A stretch of 64,000 nt of DNA, taken from contig NZ_LLZN01000046.1 of assembly GCF_001509795.1 (NCBI RefSeq), positions 1-64,000 of the forward strand, read 5' to 3'. This stretch comes from Streptomyces sp. NRRL WC-3605 (lineage in GTDB: Bacteria > Actinomycetota > Actinomycetes > Streptomycetales > Streptomycetaceae). Positions 51,541 to 59,824 of this stretch are shown one piece after another. A program made the position numbers and the translations under genes. Every line of letters begins with the position of its first letter. The first letter of the stretch is position 1. The notes beneath the pieces were generated by a model. The model was not told the origin of the DNA and made no database searches. It worked only from the letters and a program-made list of their open reading frames with translations.

Positions 51541-52878
51541 TCATGCCCCGCTCCCCGGCCCGTCCTCGGGGGTGCGCGGACCCGGGATGCGGCCACCGCC
51601 GCCGCCGAGCAGCTCGGCCGCCGCCTGCTGGTAGCGCAGGACCGCCTGCTCGGCGACGCGCAGGTCGCAGGGCGCGCTCCACAGCATGCGGCGCGCCGCG
51701 TCGTAGCGCTCGACCAGCAGCGGGTCCTCCGCGAGGCCGTGCCGGGCCACCTTCGCCTTGTACGCGTCGAGCCGGCCGCGCAGCTCGGCGCGGACCGCCA
51801 GCGGCGCGGTGACCGCCGTCAACGACTCGCGCGCGCGCAGCAGTTCGTCCTCCGCCTTCTGCTCCAGGGACTCGAGGAGTGGCGACAGCCGGTGCCACTG
51901 GGCCTGCCGGCGGTACTCGGCGGCCGTCGCCAGCTGCTCCTGGAGCACCGTCGGGGGACCGCTGACGACCGGGACCTCGGTCGCGGCGATCTTCGCCAGC
52001 ACCTCGCCGCGCGCGGTACGGGCCTCGGCGAGCGTGCGGTCCGCGCGGGAGAGCACGTCCCGAAGCCGCACCAGGCGCTGCTCCGCGTCCTGACGGACCG
52101 TCAGTACCGCGTCGATCTCCCGGCGCACGTCCTCCAGTGCGCGCGCCTCACGGTCGTACACGGTGGTGTCCGGACGGCCGCCGCCCGGCGCCGAACTGCC
52201 CTTCGTGGGCACCCAGTAGGCCAGCGGGTCCGACACCACCTCGGCGCGCAGCCGGGTCAGCGTGCGGGTGATCCGCTCCAGGTCGTCGCCCGCCGGATGC
52301 TCGCCGGGGCGCACCCCGACGGAGTGCGCGAGCCGGCGGGTGCGCTGGAGCTCGGCGGCGAGTAAATCGATCCGGGCGGGCAGCGCGGACCAGACGGCGT
52401 CGGCGGCCACGACCATGTCCAGCGAGGTCGCGTACAGCTCGTTCATCCGGTCCACGAGCGCGGCCAGCGAGAACCGCTCGCTCAGCCGGCCCGGACCGCC
52501 GTGCGGGGTCGGCGCGCCGGCGGCCGCGGCGGCCTGGCCGGCCACCGTCACGCACTCGCCGCGCAGCAGCTCCGTCAGCTCCGCCAGGTCCTCGCGGCTG
52601 GACCAGCGGCGCCGGGAGCGGATCTCCCGGGCCGAGCGCAGCGCTCCCGTGTAGGCGTCGAAGTACGCCCACAGCAGCGTGATCGACGCCTCCGCGGACG
52701 TCCAGCGCTCCTTGGTCACGCCGGTCAGCTCGGCCCCTTCGAGGAGTCTGCGGCCCGCGTGGTCCTGGAGTGCGAGCAGCGAGGTCTCGATCGCCTCGTG
52801 CTCCTGGCCGAGCCGCGCCAGCGCACGGTCCACCTCGTCCCGGTCCATCACCGGCCCGGCGGGGTCCGTGACGCCCAT
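51541..52878 (-). CDS. Coiled-coil protein of unknown function within the pknG operon
   Basis: A 445-residue, almost entirely helical protein (VDRALARLGQEHEAIETSLL; DVRREIDAVLTVRQDAEQRL; RTLAEARTARGEVLAKI). It has a small Gly-rich insertion near residue 230 and a Gly/Pro-rich C-terminus. No membrane segment, zinc cluster or catalytic motif. It lies between glnH and pknG with gaps of 66 and 16 bp. A scaffold or adaptor between the membrane sensor and the kinase is a reasonable guess. ATG 52878 with AGAGGTGAT upstream. Confidence 0.82.
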   Translation of the reverse strand: MGVTDPAGPVMDRDEVDRALARLGQEHEAIETSLLALQDHAGRRLLEGAELTGVTKERWTSAEASITLLWAYFDAYTGALRSAREIRSRRRWSSREDLAELTELLRGECVTVAGQAAAAAGAPTPHGGPGRLSERFSLAALVDRMNELYATSLDMVVAADAVWSALPARIDLLAAELQRTRRLAHSVGVRPGEHPAGDDLERITRTLTRLRAEVVSDPLAYWVPTKGSSAPGGGRPDTTVYDREARALEDVRREIDAVLTVRQDAEQRLVRLRDVLSRADRTLAEARTARGEVLAKIAATEVPVVSGPPTVLQEQLATAAEYRRQAQWHRLSPLLESLEQKAEDELLRARESLTAVTAPLAVRAELRGRLDAYKAKVARHGLAEDPLLVERYDAARRMLWSAPCDLRVAEQAVLRYQQAAAELLGGGGGRIPGPRTPEDGPGSGA

Positions 52879-52944
52879 CGATCACCTCTCGCTGCGTTGA
52901 GTTCCGTCAGTCGCTCGTCCGTGCCGTCCCGCGCCGCGGGCCGC

Positions 52945-54003
52945 CTACGCGTAGTGGGCCTCCGGCGGGGTCGCCGACGCCGACTTCCTGCCGTCCGTGT
53001 CCATGGTCGGGTGGAGCCACTTCTCGTACGACGCCGCCCAGCCGCCGTCCTCGACGTAGTCCTCCAGGATCCGGTTGACCCGGCGGACCAGATCGTCGGA
53101 TCCCCTTTTCATCGCCACTCCGTAGTATTCGTCGGTGAACAGCCCGCCCTTGAGCTCGACGGCCGGGTCCTGCGCCGCCTGGCTCGCCGCGAGCGCGCCG
53201 TCCGTGACGACCGCGTCGACCTCCCCGAGCTGCAGCTTGACCAGGCAGTCGAGCTGGTTGGGGACGGTGGTGCGGATGTCGGTGGAGGCGGGCAGGACGC
53301 CTTCCTTCCTGCCCGCTTCGAGGTTGTCGTACGCGGTCGAGCTCTCGGCGGAGCAGACCTTGCGGTTCGCCAGGGACTTGTCGAACCCGGTGATCTGCGA
53401 GGCCTTGGGCGCGAGGACCTGCTGGCCGGTGACGAAGTAGGGCGCGGAGAAGGCGACTTCGTCCAGCCGGGCACAGGTGATCGTCATGGTGCGCACGACC
53501 ATGTCGACCTCGCCCTTCTGGACCGCCTCGATCCGCCGGCTGGTCGGGATGGCCTTGAACCGCACCGCGTCGCGGTCGCCCAGGATGTCCTCGGCGATCC
53601 GGTGGACCAGGTCGATGTCGAACCCCTCCAGCTCGCCCGAGGGGTTGTTCGGGTCGAGGTAGCCCCAGCGGTAGCTGTTGGTGTCGACGCCGACGACCAG
53701 ACGCCGGTCCTCGCGGGCCTTGATCGCGTCGACGACCGGGCTCTTCCCGCCGCCGGACGGCGACAGGCTCCGGTCCTGCGGGTCCTCGCAGCTCTCCGCC
53801 CTGGCCTGCCCGGCGTGGGTGACGCGGTGCCCGGCCGGGTCGCTGTCGCCCGCAGGCTGGGACAGGGGCAGCAGCAGCGCCACGGTCACCGCCAGGGCGC
53901 ACAGGAGGGCCATCGCGCCGACGCCGCCCCAGCCGCGCAGACCCGCCCGCAGGCGCCGCCACGGCTGCGCGGAGCCGTCACGGGCGCCGGCGTGTGCGTT
54001 CAT
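52945..54003 (-). CDS. glnH: GlnH-type amino-acid-binding protein (membrane-anchored)
   Basis: A 352-residue protein with an N-terminal membrane anchor (GVGAMALLCALAVTVALLLP) rather than a lipobox. The solute-binding fold of the glutamine/glutamate/aspartate family follows: RLVVGVDTNSYRWGYLDPN, LEGFDIDLVHRIAEDI, EVDMVVRTMTITCARLDEVA and FSAPYFVTGQQVLAP. In mycobacteria GlnH binds Glu/Asp outside the membrane and signals through GlnX to PknG rather than serving transport. No ABC permease or ATPase accompanies it here, supporting a sensing role. Good site GGGGGCGGG before ATG 54003. Confidence 0.88.
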   Translation of the reverse strand: MNAHAGARDGSAQPWRRLRAGLRGWGGVGAMALLCALAVTVALLLPLSQPAGDSDPAGHRVTHAGQARAESCEDPQDRSLSPSGGGKSPVVDAIKAREDRRLVVGVDTNSYRWGYLDPNNPSGELEGFDIDLVHRIAEDILGDRDAVRFKAIPTSRRIEAVQKGEVDMVVRTMTITCARLDEVAFSAPYFVTGQQVLAPKASQITGFDKSLANRKVCSAESSTAYDNLEAGRKEGVLPASTDIRTTVPNQLDCLVKLQLGEVDAVVTDGALAASQAAQDPAVELKGGLFTDEYYGVAMKRGSDDLVRRVNRILEDYVEDGGWAASYEKWLHPTMDTDGRKSASATPPEAHYA

Positions 54004-54017
54004 CGTCCCGCCCCCTC

Positions 54018-55490
54018 TCACCGGTACTCCGACAGCCTGCGGCCGATGCCGAGGACCGCGCCCGCCGTGCCCAGCACCGCGAGGACGGCGGCGCCGGCCG
54101 GAACGCCCGTCAGCGCGTCCAGGCCGCCGCCCGCGGCCCGCCGGAACTCGCCCTGCTCGTGGGTGAGCGCGGTCGCCAGTGCCTTGTCGACGTTGTCGAA
54201 GCACACGCTCGTCGGCTCCTTCGCGGCGCCGATGACGCGGTCGCGGGCCGCCTGGTAGTTCCCGGAGTCGTTGTCCGCGCGCGCGAGGTCGTGGCGGTCC
54301 TTCCAGACCTTCATGAAGCCGTTCGCGTCCCGGACGGGCTTGCCGCCCGCGGCGTCGTCGGCGAGGTCCGCCGCGCGCGCGAGCGCCGTGCGCAGGGCGT
54401 CGATCTGATGGTCGTAGCCCCACTCGTAGGCGTCCGCCACGCTGCCGTCCTCCAGGGCACGGGTGTCGGCGCCGCGGCGGACCAGGGTGAGGTTCTCGTC
54501 GCTGCGGGCGGTCAGGGAGGCGATCCGGGCCTCGTGCAGCACCGTCAGGGAGCGCACGCCGTGCTCGTAGGAGTCGTCCAGGCCCGCGCGGGCCACGGTG
54601 TGACTCACCGTCAGCCACAGCAGGCCGACCGTGGCGGTCGCCGTCGCCGTGACGAGACCGTGGTTGAGGACCCGGTTGGTGCGCCGGTAGGTGCGGTGCT
54701 GGGCCCACCCCAGGGCGGCCAGCGCGAGCACGCCGAGGCCGAGCGAGGCCCACGGGAAGGACCGCGCGTCCGCGTAGTCGGCGCCCAGGCGCTGGTTCTC
54801 CGTGCGGTACAGCTTCTCGGCGGCCGGCAGCATCCGCTGCTGCATCATCTCGTTCGCCGCGCGCAGATAGGCGCCGCCCACGGGGTAGCCCTGGCGGTTG
54901 TTGGCCCGCGCCGTCTCCACCAGGCCCTTGTACTCGGGCAGCAGCCGGCTCAGCGAAGCGATCGTCCCGGCCGAGGCCGAGCCCGGTTCGGAGTTGGCGG
55001 CGGCGGTGACGAGCTTCGCGGCGGCCGTGCGGATGTCCTTCTCGTAGGTCGCGCGCGTCGCCGGCTTCTCCTGGAGGCCCGCGAGATAGCCGCTGGCCGC
55101 CGCGGTGTTCGCGTCGGCCAGGGAGCGGTAGATGTCCGCGGCGTCGGAGCTGAGCGGCTGGCTGCGGTTCAGGACGTCGTCGGCGGCGGCCGTACGCTCC
55201 GTCATCTGCCAGGCGGCGACGGCGCCGAACGCGACCACGAGCAGCGCGAGGACGGCCCCCAGGATGCGCAGCCGGCCCGGCTCGGTCGTCGCGGCGGCCC
55301 GGAGCTGGTCGAAGCCCTCCGCGAACGCGGTGCGGCGGGCGCGCGGGACGGACGCGGGCGCGGCGGGGGCGGGCGCCGACTCGGGCGCGGGAGGCCCCGG
55401 TTGGGCCGGCACGGACGGCAGCGTCGGCACGCGCGCGGCCGGGTCCTTGCCCGGTGGTGGCGGCGCGCTGCCGCCCGGTGTCCGTGTCAT
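54018..55490 (-). CDS. glnX: GlnX-type four-helix membrane sensor
   Basis: A 490-residue protein with a Pro/Ala-rich cytoplasmic N-terminus and four membrane segments: about 75-95 (ILGAVLALLVVAFGAVAAW), then SFPWASLGLGVLALAALGWA, VTATATATVGLLWLTVSHTV, and near the end AGAAVLAVLGTAGAVLGIG. Two helical extracytoplasmic domains (after TM1 and TM3) are rich in Ala, Asp and Arg. This topology fits GlnX, which in mycobacteria relays GlnH ligand binding to PknG. First gene of the seven-gene operon; ATG 55490 with the ideal site GGGAGGT. Confidence 0.87.
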   Translation of the reverse strand: MTRTPGGSAPPPPGKDPAARVPTLPSVPAQPGPPAPESAPAPAAPASVPRARRTAFAEGFDQLRAAATTEPGRLRILGAVLALLVVAFGAVAAWQMTERTAAADDVLNRSQPLSSDAADIYRSLADANTAAASGYLAGLQEKPATRATYEKDIRTAAAKLVTAAANSEPGSASAGTIASLSRLLPEYKGLVETARANNRQGYPVGGAYLRAANEMMQQRMLPAAEKLYRTENQRLGADYADARSFPWASLGLGVLALAALGWAQHRTYRRTNRVLNHGLVTATATATVGLLWLTVSHTVARAGLDDSYEHGVRSLTVLHEARIASLTARSDENLTLVRRGADTRALEDGSVADAYEWGYDHQIDALRTALARAADLADDAAGGKPVRDANGFMKVWKDRHDLARADNDSGNYQAARDRVIGAAKEPTSVCFDNVDKALATALTHEQGEFRRAAGGGLDALTGVPAGAAVLAVLGTAGAVLGIGRRLSEYR

Positions 55491-55748
55491 GCTGACCTCC
55501 CCCATGGCCATCCGTCGCGGGCCAGTATCGCCGCCCGGAACGGCATCCGCACCGGCCTCGCCCGATCTTGGTCCGGTCACGGCGGCGGCCCCGGCTCCCG
55601 GCACCGCCGAACACGCCCCCGCACCACCCCCTGCCCATGAGAACGCCGTGGGAATCGGTTCGGTTCCACCTCGTCGCGCCGGGCGGCCGGGGAGTGCGGG
55701 GGCGTGCCCCGGGAGCGCTCGGGGGAAGCGCCCCCCCCGGAACACGGG
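55491..55748. promoter_or_regulatory. Intergenic region upstream of glnX
   Basis: About 258 bp between glnX and the end of the kinase gene of the csn-like operon. It must hold the promoter of the glnX-to-FHA operon and perhaps the csnK terminator. It contains runs of C/G (for example CGCCCCCCCCGG near 55730) but no clear hairpin or box. Confidence 0.4.
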
Positions 55749-56714
55749 CTACCGCTCGAAGTGCCGCCGCAGCCGGGCGTGCACCTCCTCGGGGGCGCCC
55801 ACCGCGTCCAGCCCGAGCAGGGCCGCGCCCAGCACCGGACGCGCCGCCACCACCCGAGGTACGGCCTTGGGGGCGCGGGCAGCCAGCAGGTCCCGTACGC
55901 CGTCGTCCAGTTGGGGGTGGCGGGCCGCCAGGACGCTCCCGCCCAGCAGGACCGGGGTCTCCTCCCCGAGCAGGCCCAGCCGGGTCAGGGCGACCGTCGC
56001 CAGGGTGACCACCTCGTCGGCCAACCGGTCGACGAGGGAGCGTGCGACCGGGTCGCCGGAGGCGGCCGTGGCGAAGAGCACCGGGGCCAGCTCGTGCCGG
56101 CGCCGCTCCGCGATGTGCCCCAGGTGCAGGGCCTCGATCAGCGCGTACATGGAGGGCAGCCCGAAGTGCGCGGGCAGCGTGCCGGCCAGGGCCGTGGCCG
56201 CGCCCCGCCCGTCCTCCGCGCGGGCCGCGTGCCACAGAGCCTCCTCCGCCAGGCCCCAGCCGCCGCCCCAGTCCCCGGAGAGCCGGCCGAGCGCCGGGAA
56301 GCGGGCGGTGCGCCCGTCGGGGCGCATGCCCACGCAGTTGATGCCGGCACCGCAGACGACGGCCACCCCGCGGGGCTCGGTGACCCCGGCGCGCAGGATC
56401 GCGAAGGTGTCGTTGCGTACCTCGACGCGGGTGCCCCACGCGCGTGCGTGCAGCGCGGCCGCCAGGGTCTCCTCCTCCACCGGCAGGTCGGCGTTGGCGA
56501 GACAGGCCGAGACGTGGTCGACGGAGGTGACGCCGGCGGCCGTGAACGCCTCCTCCACGGCCCCGGCGAGGGTGTCCATCGCCTGCGCGACGCCCACGGC
56601 GGGCGGCCGGAAGCCTCCCGCGCGGGCGGTGGCCAGGACGGTGCCGTCGTCCGCCACGACGGCGACGTCGGTCTTGCTGTTGCCCGCGTCGACGGCGAGG
56701 ACACGTGCGGTCAT
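55749..56714 (-). CDS. csnK: Amino-sugar kinase, BadF/N-acetylglucosamine kinase family (CsnK-like)
   Basis: A 321-residue ASKHA-fold kinase. The phosphate-1 motif is VLAVDAGNSKTDVAV, with the phosphate-2 region VAVVCGAGINCVGMRPDG and the segment ALGRLSGDWGGGWGLAEEAL typical of N-acetylglucosamine kinases. In the chitosan operon CsnK phosphorylates the imported glucosamine. The ATG at 56714 overlaps the stop of the glycosidase gene (ATGA). Last gene of the csn-like operon. Confidence 0.85.
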   Translation of the reverse strand: MTARVLAVDAGNSKTDVAVVADDGTVLATARAGGFRPPAVGVAQAMDTLAGAVEEAFTAAGVTSVDHVSACLANADLPVEEETLAAALHARAWGTRVEVRNDTFAILRAGVTEPRGVAVVCGAGINCVGMRPDGRTARFPALGRLSGDWGGGWGLAEEALWHAARAEDGRGAATALAGTLPAHFGLPSMYALIEALHLGHIAERRRHELAPVLFATAASGDPVARSLVDRLADEVVTLATVALTRLGLLGEETPVLLGGSVLAARHPQLDDGVRDLLAARAPKAVPRVVAARPVLGAALLGLDAVGAPEEVHARLRRHFER

Positions 56715-57976
56715 GCCCACGCGAGGTGCTCCCGGTTGTGTGCGATCAGCTCGTCGGTGAGCTTCTCGGCGTACTCGAACTGGCCGACGAGGGGGTGGGC
56801 GAGGAGCGCCTTGAACACCCGGTCGCGGCCGCCGTGCAGGGCGGCGGAGAGCGCCAGGTCCTCGTAGGCGGTCACCTGCGCCATCAGACCCGAGTACAGC
56901 GGGTCGAGGCGGGGCACGGGCAGTGGCGCCGGGCCGTTCTGCCCGACGGCCGCCTGCACCTCGATCACCGCGTCGTCGGGGAGGAAGGGCAGCGTGCCCC
57001 GGTTGAGGGTGTTCACCACCTGGTAGGGGCTGCCGGCGCCGTTCAGCAGGGCGGCCGCGAGGTCCACCGCCGCCTCCGAGTAGTACGCCCCGCCCCGCTT
57101 GGACAGCAGTTCCGGCTTCTCGTCGAGCGCCGGGTCGGCGTACAGGGCGAGCAGTTCGCGCTCCATCGCGGCCACCTCGGCGGCGCGGGACGGCTTGGTG
57201 CGCATCTCCCGGACGACCGCGTCGTGGGCGTAGTAGTAGCGCAGGTAGTAGGACGGGACCACGCCCAGCCGGTCCAGCAGGACGCGGGGCAGGTGCAGGT
57301 CGGCGGCGAGGGCGTCGCCGTGCTCGGCGAGCAGTTTCGGCAGGACGTCCGCGCCCTCGGGGCCGCCCAGGCGCACCCCGGTCTCCCAGGTGAGGTGGTT
57401 GAGGCCGACGTGGTCGAGGTGGATGTCGGCGGGGGAGGCGCCGAGGAGGGCGGCGAACTTGCGCTGGAAGCCGATCGCCACGTTGCACAGGCCGACCGCC
57501 CGGTGCCCCTCCTGGAGCAGGGCGCGGGTGACGATGCCGACCGGGTTGGTGAAGTCGATGATCCAGGCGCCCGGGTTGGCGCGCCGGACCCGCTCGGCGA
57601 TGTCCAGGACGACCGGCACGGTCCGCAGGGCCTTCGCGAGGCCGCCGGCACCGGTCGTCTCCTGGCCGACGCAGCCGCACTCCAGGGGCCAGGTCTCGTC
57701 CTGCTGCCGGGCAGCCTGGCCGCCCACGCGCAGCTGGAGCAGGACCGCGTCGGCCCCGTCGACGGCCGCGTCCAGGTCGGTCGTCGTGGTGATCCTCCCG
57801 GCGTGGGCCTGGCGGGCGAAGATACGGCGGGCGAGGCCGCCGACCAGCTCCAGACGGTCCGTCGCCGGGTCCGTCAGGACCAGTTCCTCGATGGGCAGGG
57901 TGTCGCGGAGGCGCGCGAAGCCGTCGATGAGTTCCGGCGTGTAGGTCGAGCCTCCGCCGACCACGGTGAGTTTCAC
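56711..57976 (-). CDS. csnH: GH4 6-phospho-beta-glycosidase-like enzyme (CsnH-like)
   Basis: A 421-residue family 4 glycosidase. The NAD+-binding loop is KLTVVGGGSTYTPELIDGF, with the metal-ligand Cys and following His regions in VGLCNVAIGFQRKF and LDHVGLNHLTWE, and the C-terminal DEKPELLSKRGGAYYSEAAV. GH4 enzymes cleave by a redox elimination mechanism using NAD+ and Mn2+. Substrates imported by an ABC system are not phosphorylated on entry, so the partner kinase may act first. The GTG at 57976 overlaps nothing; gap to csnG is 7 bp. Confidence 0.88.
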   Translation of the reverse strand: MKLTVVGGGSTYTPELIDGFARLRDTLPIEELVLTDPATDRLELVGGLARRIFARQAHAGRITTTTDLDAAVDGADAVLLQLRVGGQAARQQDETWPLECGCVGQETTGAGGLAKALRTVPVVLDIAERVRRANPGAWIIDFTNPVGIVTRALLQEGHRAVGLCNVAIGFQRKFAALLGASPADIHLDHVGLNHLTWETGVRLGGPEGADVLPKLLAEHGDALAADLHLPRVLLDRLGVVPSYYLRYYYAHDAVVREMRTKPSRAAEVAAMERELLALYADPALDEKPELLSKRGGAYYSEAAVDLAAALLNGAGSPYQVVNTLNRGTLPFLPDDAVIEVQAAVGQNGPAPLPVPRLDPLYSGLMAQVTAYEDLALSAALHGGRDRVFKALLAHPLVGQFEYAEKLTDELIAHNREHLAWA

Positions 57977-57983
57977 TTGAGAT

Positions 57984-58874
57984 TCAGCCCTTTACTCCGG
58001 TGAGCGTGACGCCCTCTACGAACGCTTTCTGGGCGAAGAAGAACACGAGGATCACGGGGGCCATGACCAGTACGGTCGCTGCCATCGTGAGGTTCCAGTC
58101 GGTGTGGTGCGCCCCCTTGAACGACTCCAGTCCGTACGACAGGGTCCAGGCGCCCGGGTTCTCGGACGCGTAGATCTGCGGCCCGAAGTAGTCGTTCCAG
58201 GCGTAGAAGAACTGGAAGAGGGCCACTGCGGCGATACCCGGTTTCGCCATGGGCAGCACCACCCGCAGCAGGGTGCGCAGTTCGCCGCAGCCGTCGACCT
58301 TCGCCGCGTCCAGGTACTCGTCGGGGATGGTGGTGAGGAACTGGCGCAGCAGGAAGATCGAGAAGGCGTCGCCGAACGCCATGGGGATGATCAGCGGCCA
58401 CAGGGTGCCCGACAGGTCCAGCTGCTTCGCCCAGAACAGGTACATCGGGATGATGACGACCTGCGGCGGCAGCATCATCATCGAGACGACCAGCATGAGC
58501 GTCAGATTCCGGCCCCGGAAGCGGAACTTGGCGAGCGCGTACGCCACCGGGACGGACGAGACGACGGTGAGGACCGTGCCGAGCCCGGCGTACAGCAGCG
58601 TGTTGCGCCACCAGGTGAGGAAGCCGGGGGTGTCGAAGACCTGGGCGTAGTTGCCCCACTCCCAGGTCCGCGGGATCAGGTCCCGGGTCAGCGCCTGCTG
58701 GTCGCTCATCAGCGAGGTCAGCACGACGAACACGAACGGCAGGACGAAGAAGAGGGCGGCCGCGACGCCCAGGGAGTGCACGGCGATCCACTCCAGCACC
58801 GCCCGGCGGCGCGCGGTGCGTTCGGCGGCGGTCGGGGCGGCCGGCCGCACCGGTCGTTCCAGCACCTGGGTCAT
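57984..58874 (-). CDS. csnG: Carbohydrate ABC transporter permease (CsnG-like)
   Basis: A 296-residue membrane protein with six hydrophobic segments and the EAA loop EYLDAAKVDGCGELRTLLRV with its following LPMAKPGIAA. It belongs to the MalG-type CUT1 permeases. With csnF and csnE it imports chitosan oligosaccharides in the assigned operon; the ATPase is not encoded here (MsiK-type shared ATPases are usual in Streptomyces). ATG at 58874, 2-bp gap to csnF. Confidence 0.9.
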   Translation of the reverse strand: MTQVLERPVRPAAPTAAERTARRRAVLEWIAVHSLGVAAALFFVLPFVFVVLTSLMSDQQALTRDLIPRTWEWGNYAQVFDTPGFLTWWRNTLLYAGLGTVLTVVSSVPVAYALAKFRFRGRNLTLMLVVSMMMLPPQVVIIPMYLFWAKQLDLSGTLWPLIIPMAFGDAFSIFLLRQFLTTIPDEYLDAAKVDGCGELRTLLRVVLPMAKPGIAAVALFQFFYAWNDYFGPQIYASENPGAWTLSYGLESFKGAHHTDWNLTMAATVLVMAPVILVFFFAQKAFVEGVTLTGVKG

Positions 58875-58876
58875 GG

Positions 58877-59818
58877 TCAGTCACCTGCCTGGATCAGTCC
58901 GCCCCGGCGCCGCATCAGCAGCGCGGTGAACGCCATGGCGAGGGCGAACAGGACGAGCGCGACCACACAGGCGGAGCCGTAGTCGAAGCGCTGGAAGCCG
59001 AGGTTGTAGACGAGCTGGGGAAGGGTCAGCGTCGACTTGTCGGGGTAGCCCGGCTCGAACTGCTGGCCGGAGCCGCCGATGACACCGGAGGCGACCTTCC
59101 CGGCGACCAGCGGCTGTGTGTAGTACTGCATGGTCTGGATGACGCCGGTGACGACGGCGAACATCACGATCGGCGAGATGTTCGGCAGGGTCACGTAGCG
59201 GAACCGTTTCCAGGCCGAGGCGCCGTCGAGCTCGGCGGCCTCGTACTGCTCCTTCGGCACGTCGAGCAGGGCGGCCATGAAGATGACCATGAGGTCGCCC
59301 ACCCCCCACAGCGCGAGCGCGGTGAGGGCCGGCTTGGACCAGGCGGGGTCCGTGAACCAGCCTGGCGCCGGCAGACCGAGGTCGCCGAGCACGGAGTTGA
59401 CCGGGCCGGTGCCGGGGTTGAGCAGGAAGACGAAGGCCAGCGTCGCGGCGACCGGCGGGGCGAGGTAGGGCAGGTAGAACAGGGTGCGGAAGACCCCGAC
59501 ACCGGTCTTGATCTTCGTGATGAGCAGCCCGACGCCCAGTCCGAACACCACCCGGCAGGTCACCATGACCAGCACCAGCCAGAGCGTGTTGCGCAGCGCC
59601 GGCCAGAACATCGGATAGTCCTGGAAGACGTAGGACCAGTTGTCCAGGCCCCGGAACACGGGGGTGCCGAAGCCGTCGTACTTCATCAGCGAGAAGTACA
59701 CGGTGGACACCAGCGGATAGGCGAAGAAGACGCCGAACCCGATGAGCCACGGTGACAGGAAGGCCACCGTCCGAAGCGCCGACCTGCGGCGCTTCGCGCG
59801 GAGTGTGTGCGTCGCCAT
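58877..59818 (-). CDS. csnF: Carbohydrate ABC transporter permease (CsnF-like)
   Basis: A 313-residue MalF-type permease with six hydrophobic segments (FLSPWLIGFGVFFAYPLVST first) and the EAA loop EQYEAAELDGASAWKRFRYV, TLPNISPIVMFAV. It forms a heterodimer with the csnG product. Six base pairs separate it from the binding-protein gene upstream. Confidence 0.9.
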   Translation of the reverse strand: MATHTLRAKRRRSALRTVAFLSPWLIGFGVFFAYPLVSTVYFSLMKYDGFGTPVFRGLDNWSYVFQDYPMFWPALRNTLWLVLVMVTCRVVFGLGVGLLITKIKTGVGVFRTLFYLPYLAPPVAATLAFVFLLNPGTGPVNSVLGDLGLPAPGWFTDPAWSKPALTALALWGVGDLMVIFMAALLDVPKEQYEAAELDGASAWKRFRYVTLPNISPIVMFAVVTGVIQTMQYYTQPLVAGKVASGVIGGSGQQFEPGYPDKSTLTLPQLVYNLGFQRFDYGSACVVALVLFALAMAFTALLMRRRGGLIQAGD

Positions 59819-59824
59819 CGGGGG

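Noticed and set aside
52945..56439. A 1,164-codon minus-strand frame ending with the GlnH sequence
   Set aside because: Only the last 352 residues from ATG 54003 make sense; upstream the frame is out of phase with glnX and csnK, which have clear motifs and overlaps.
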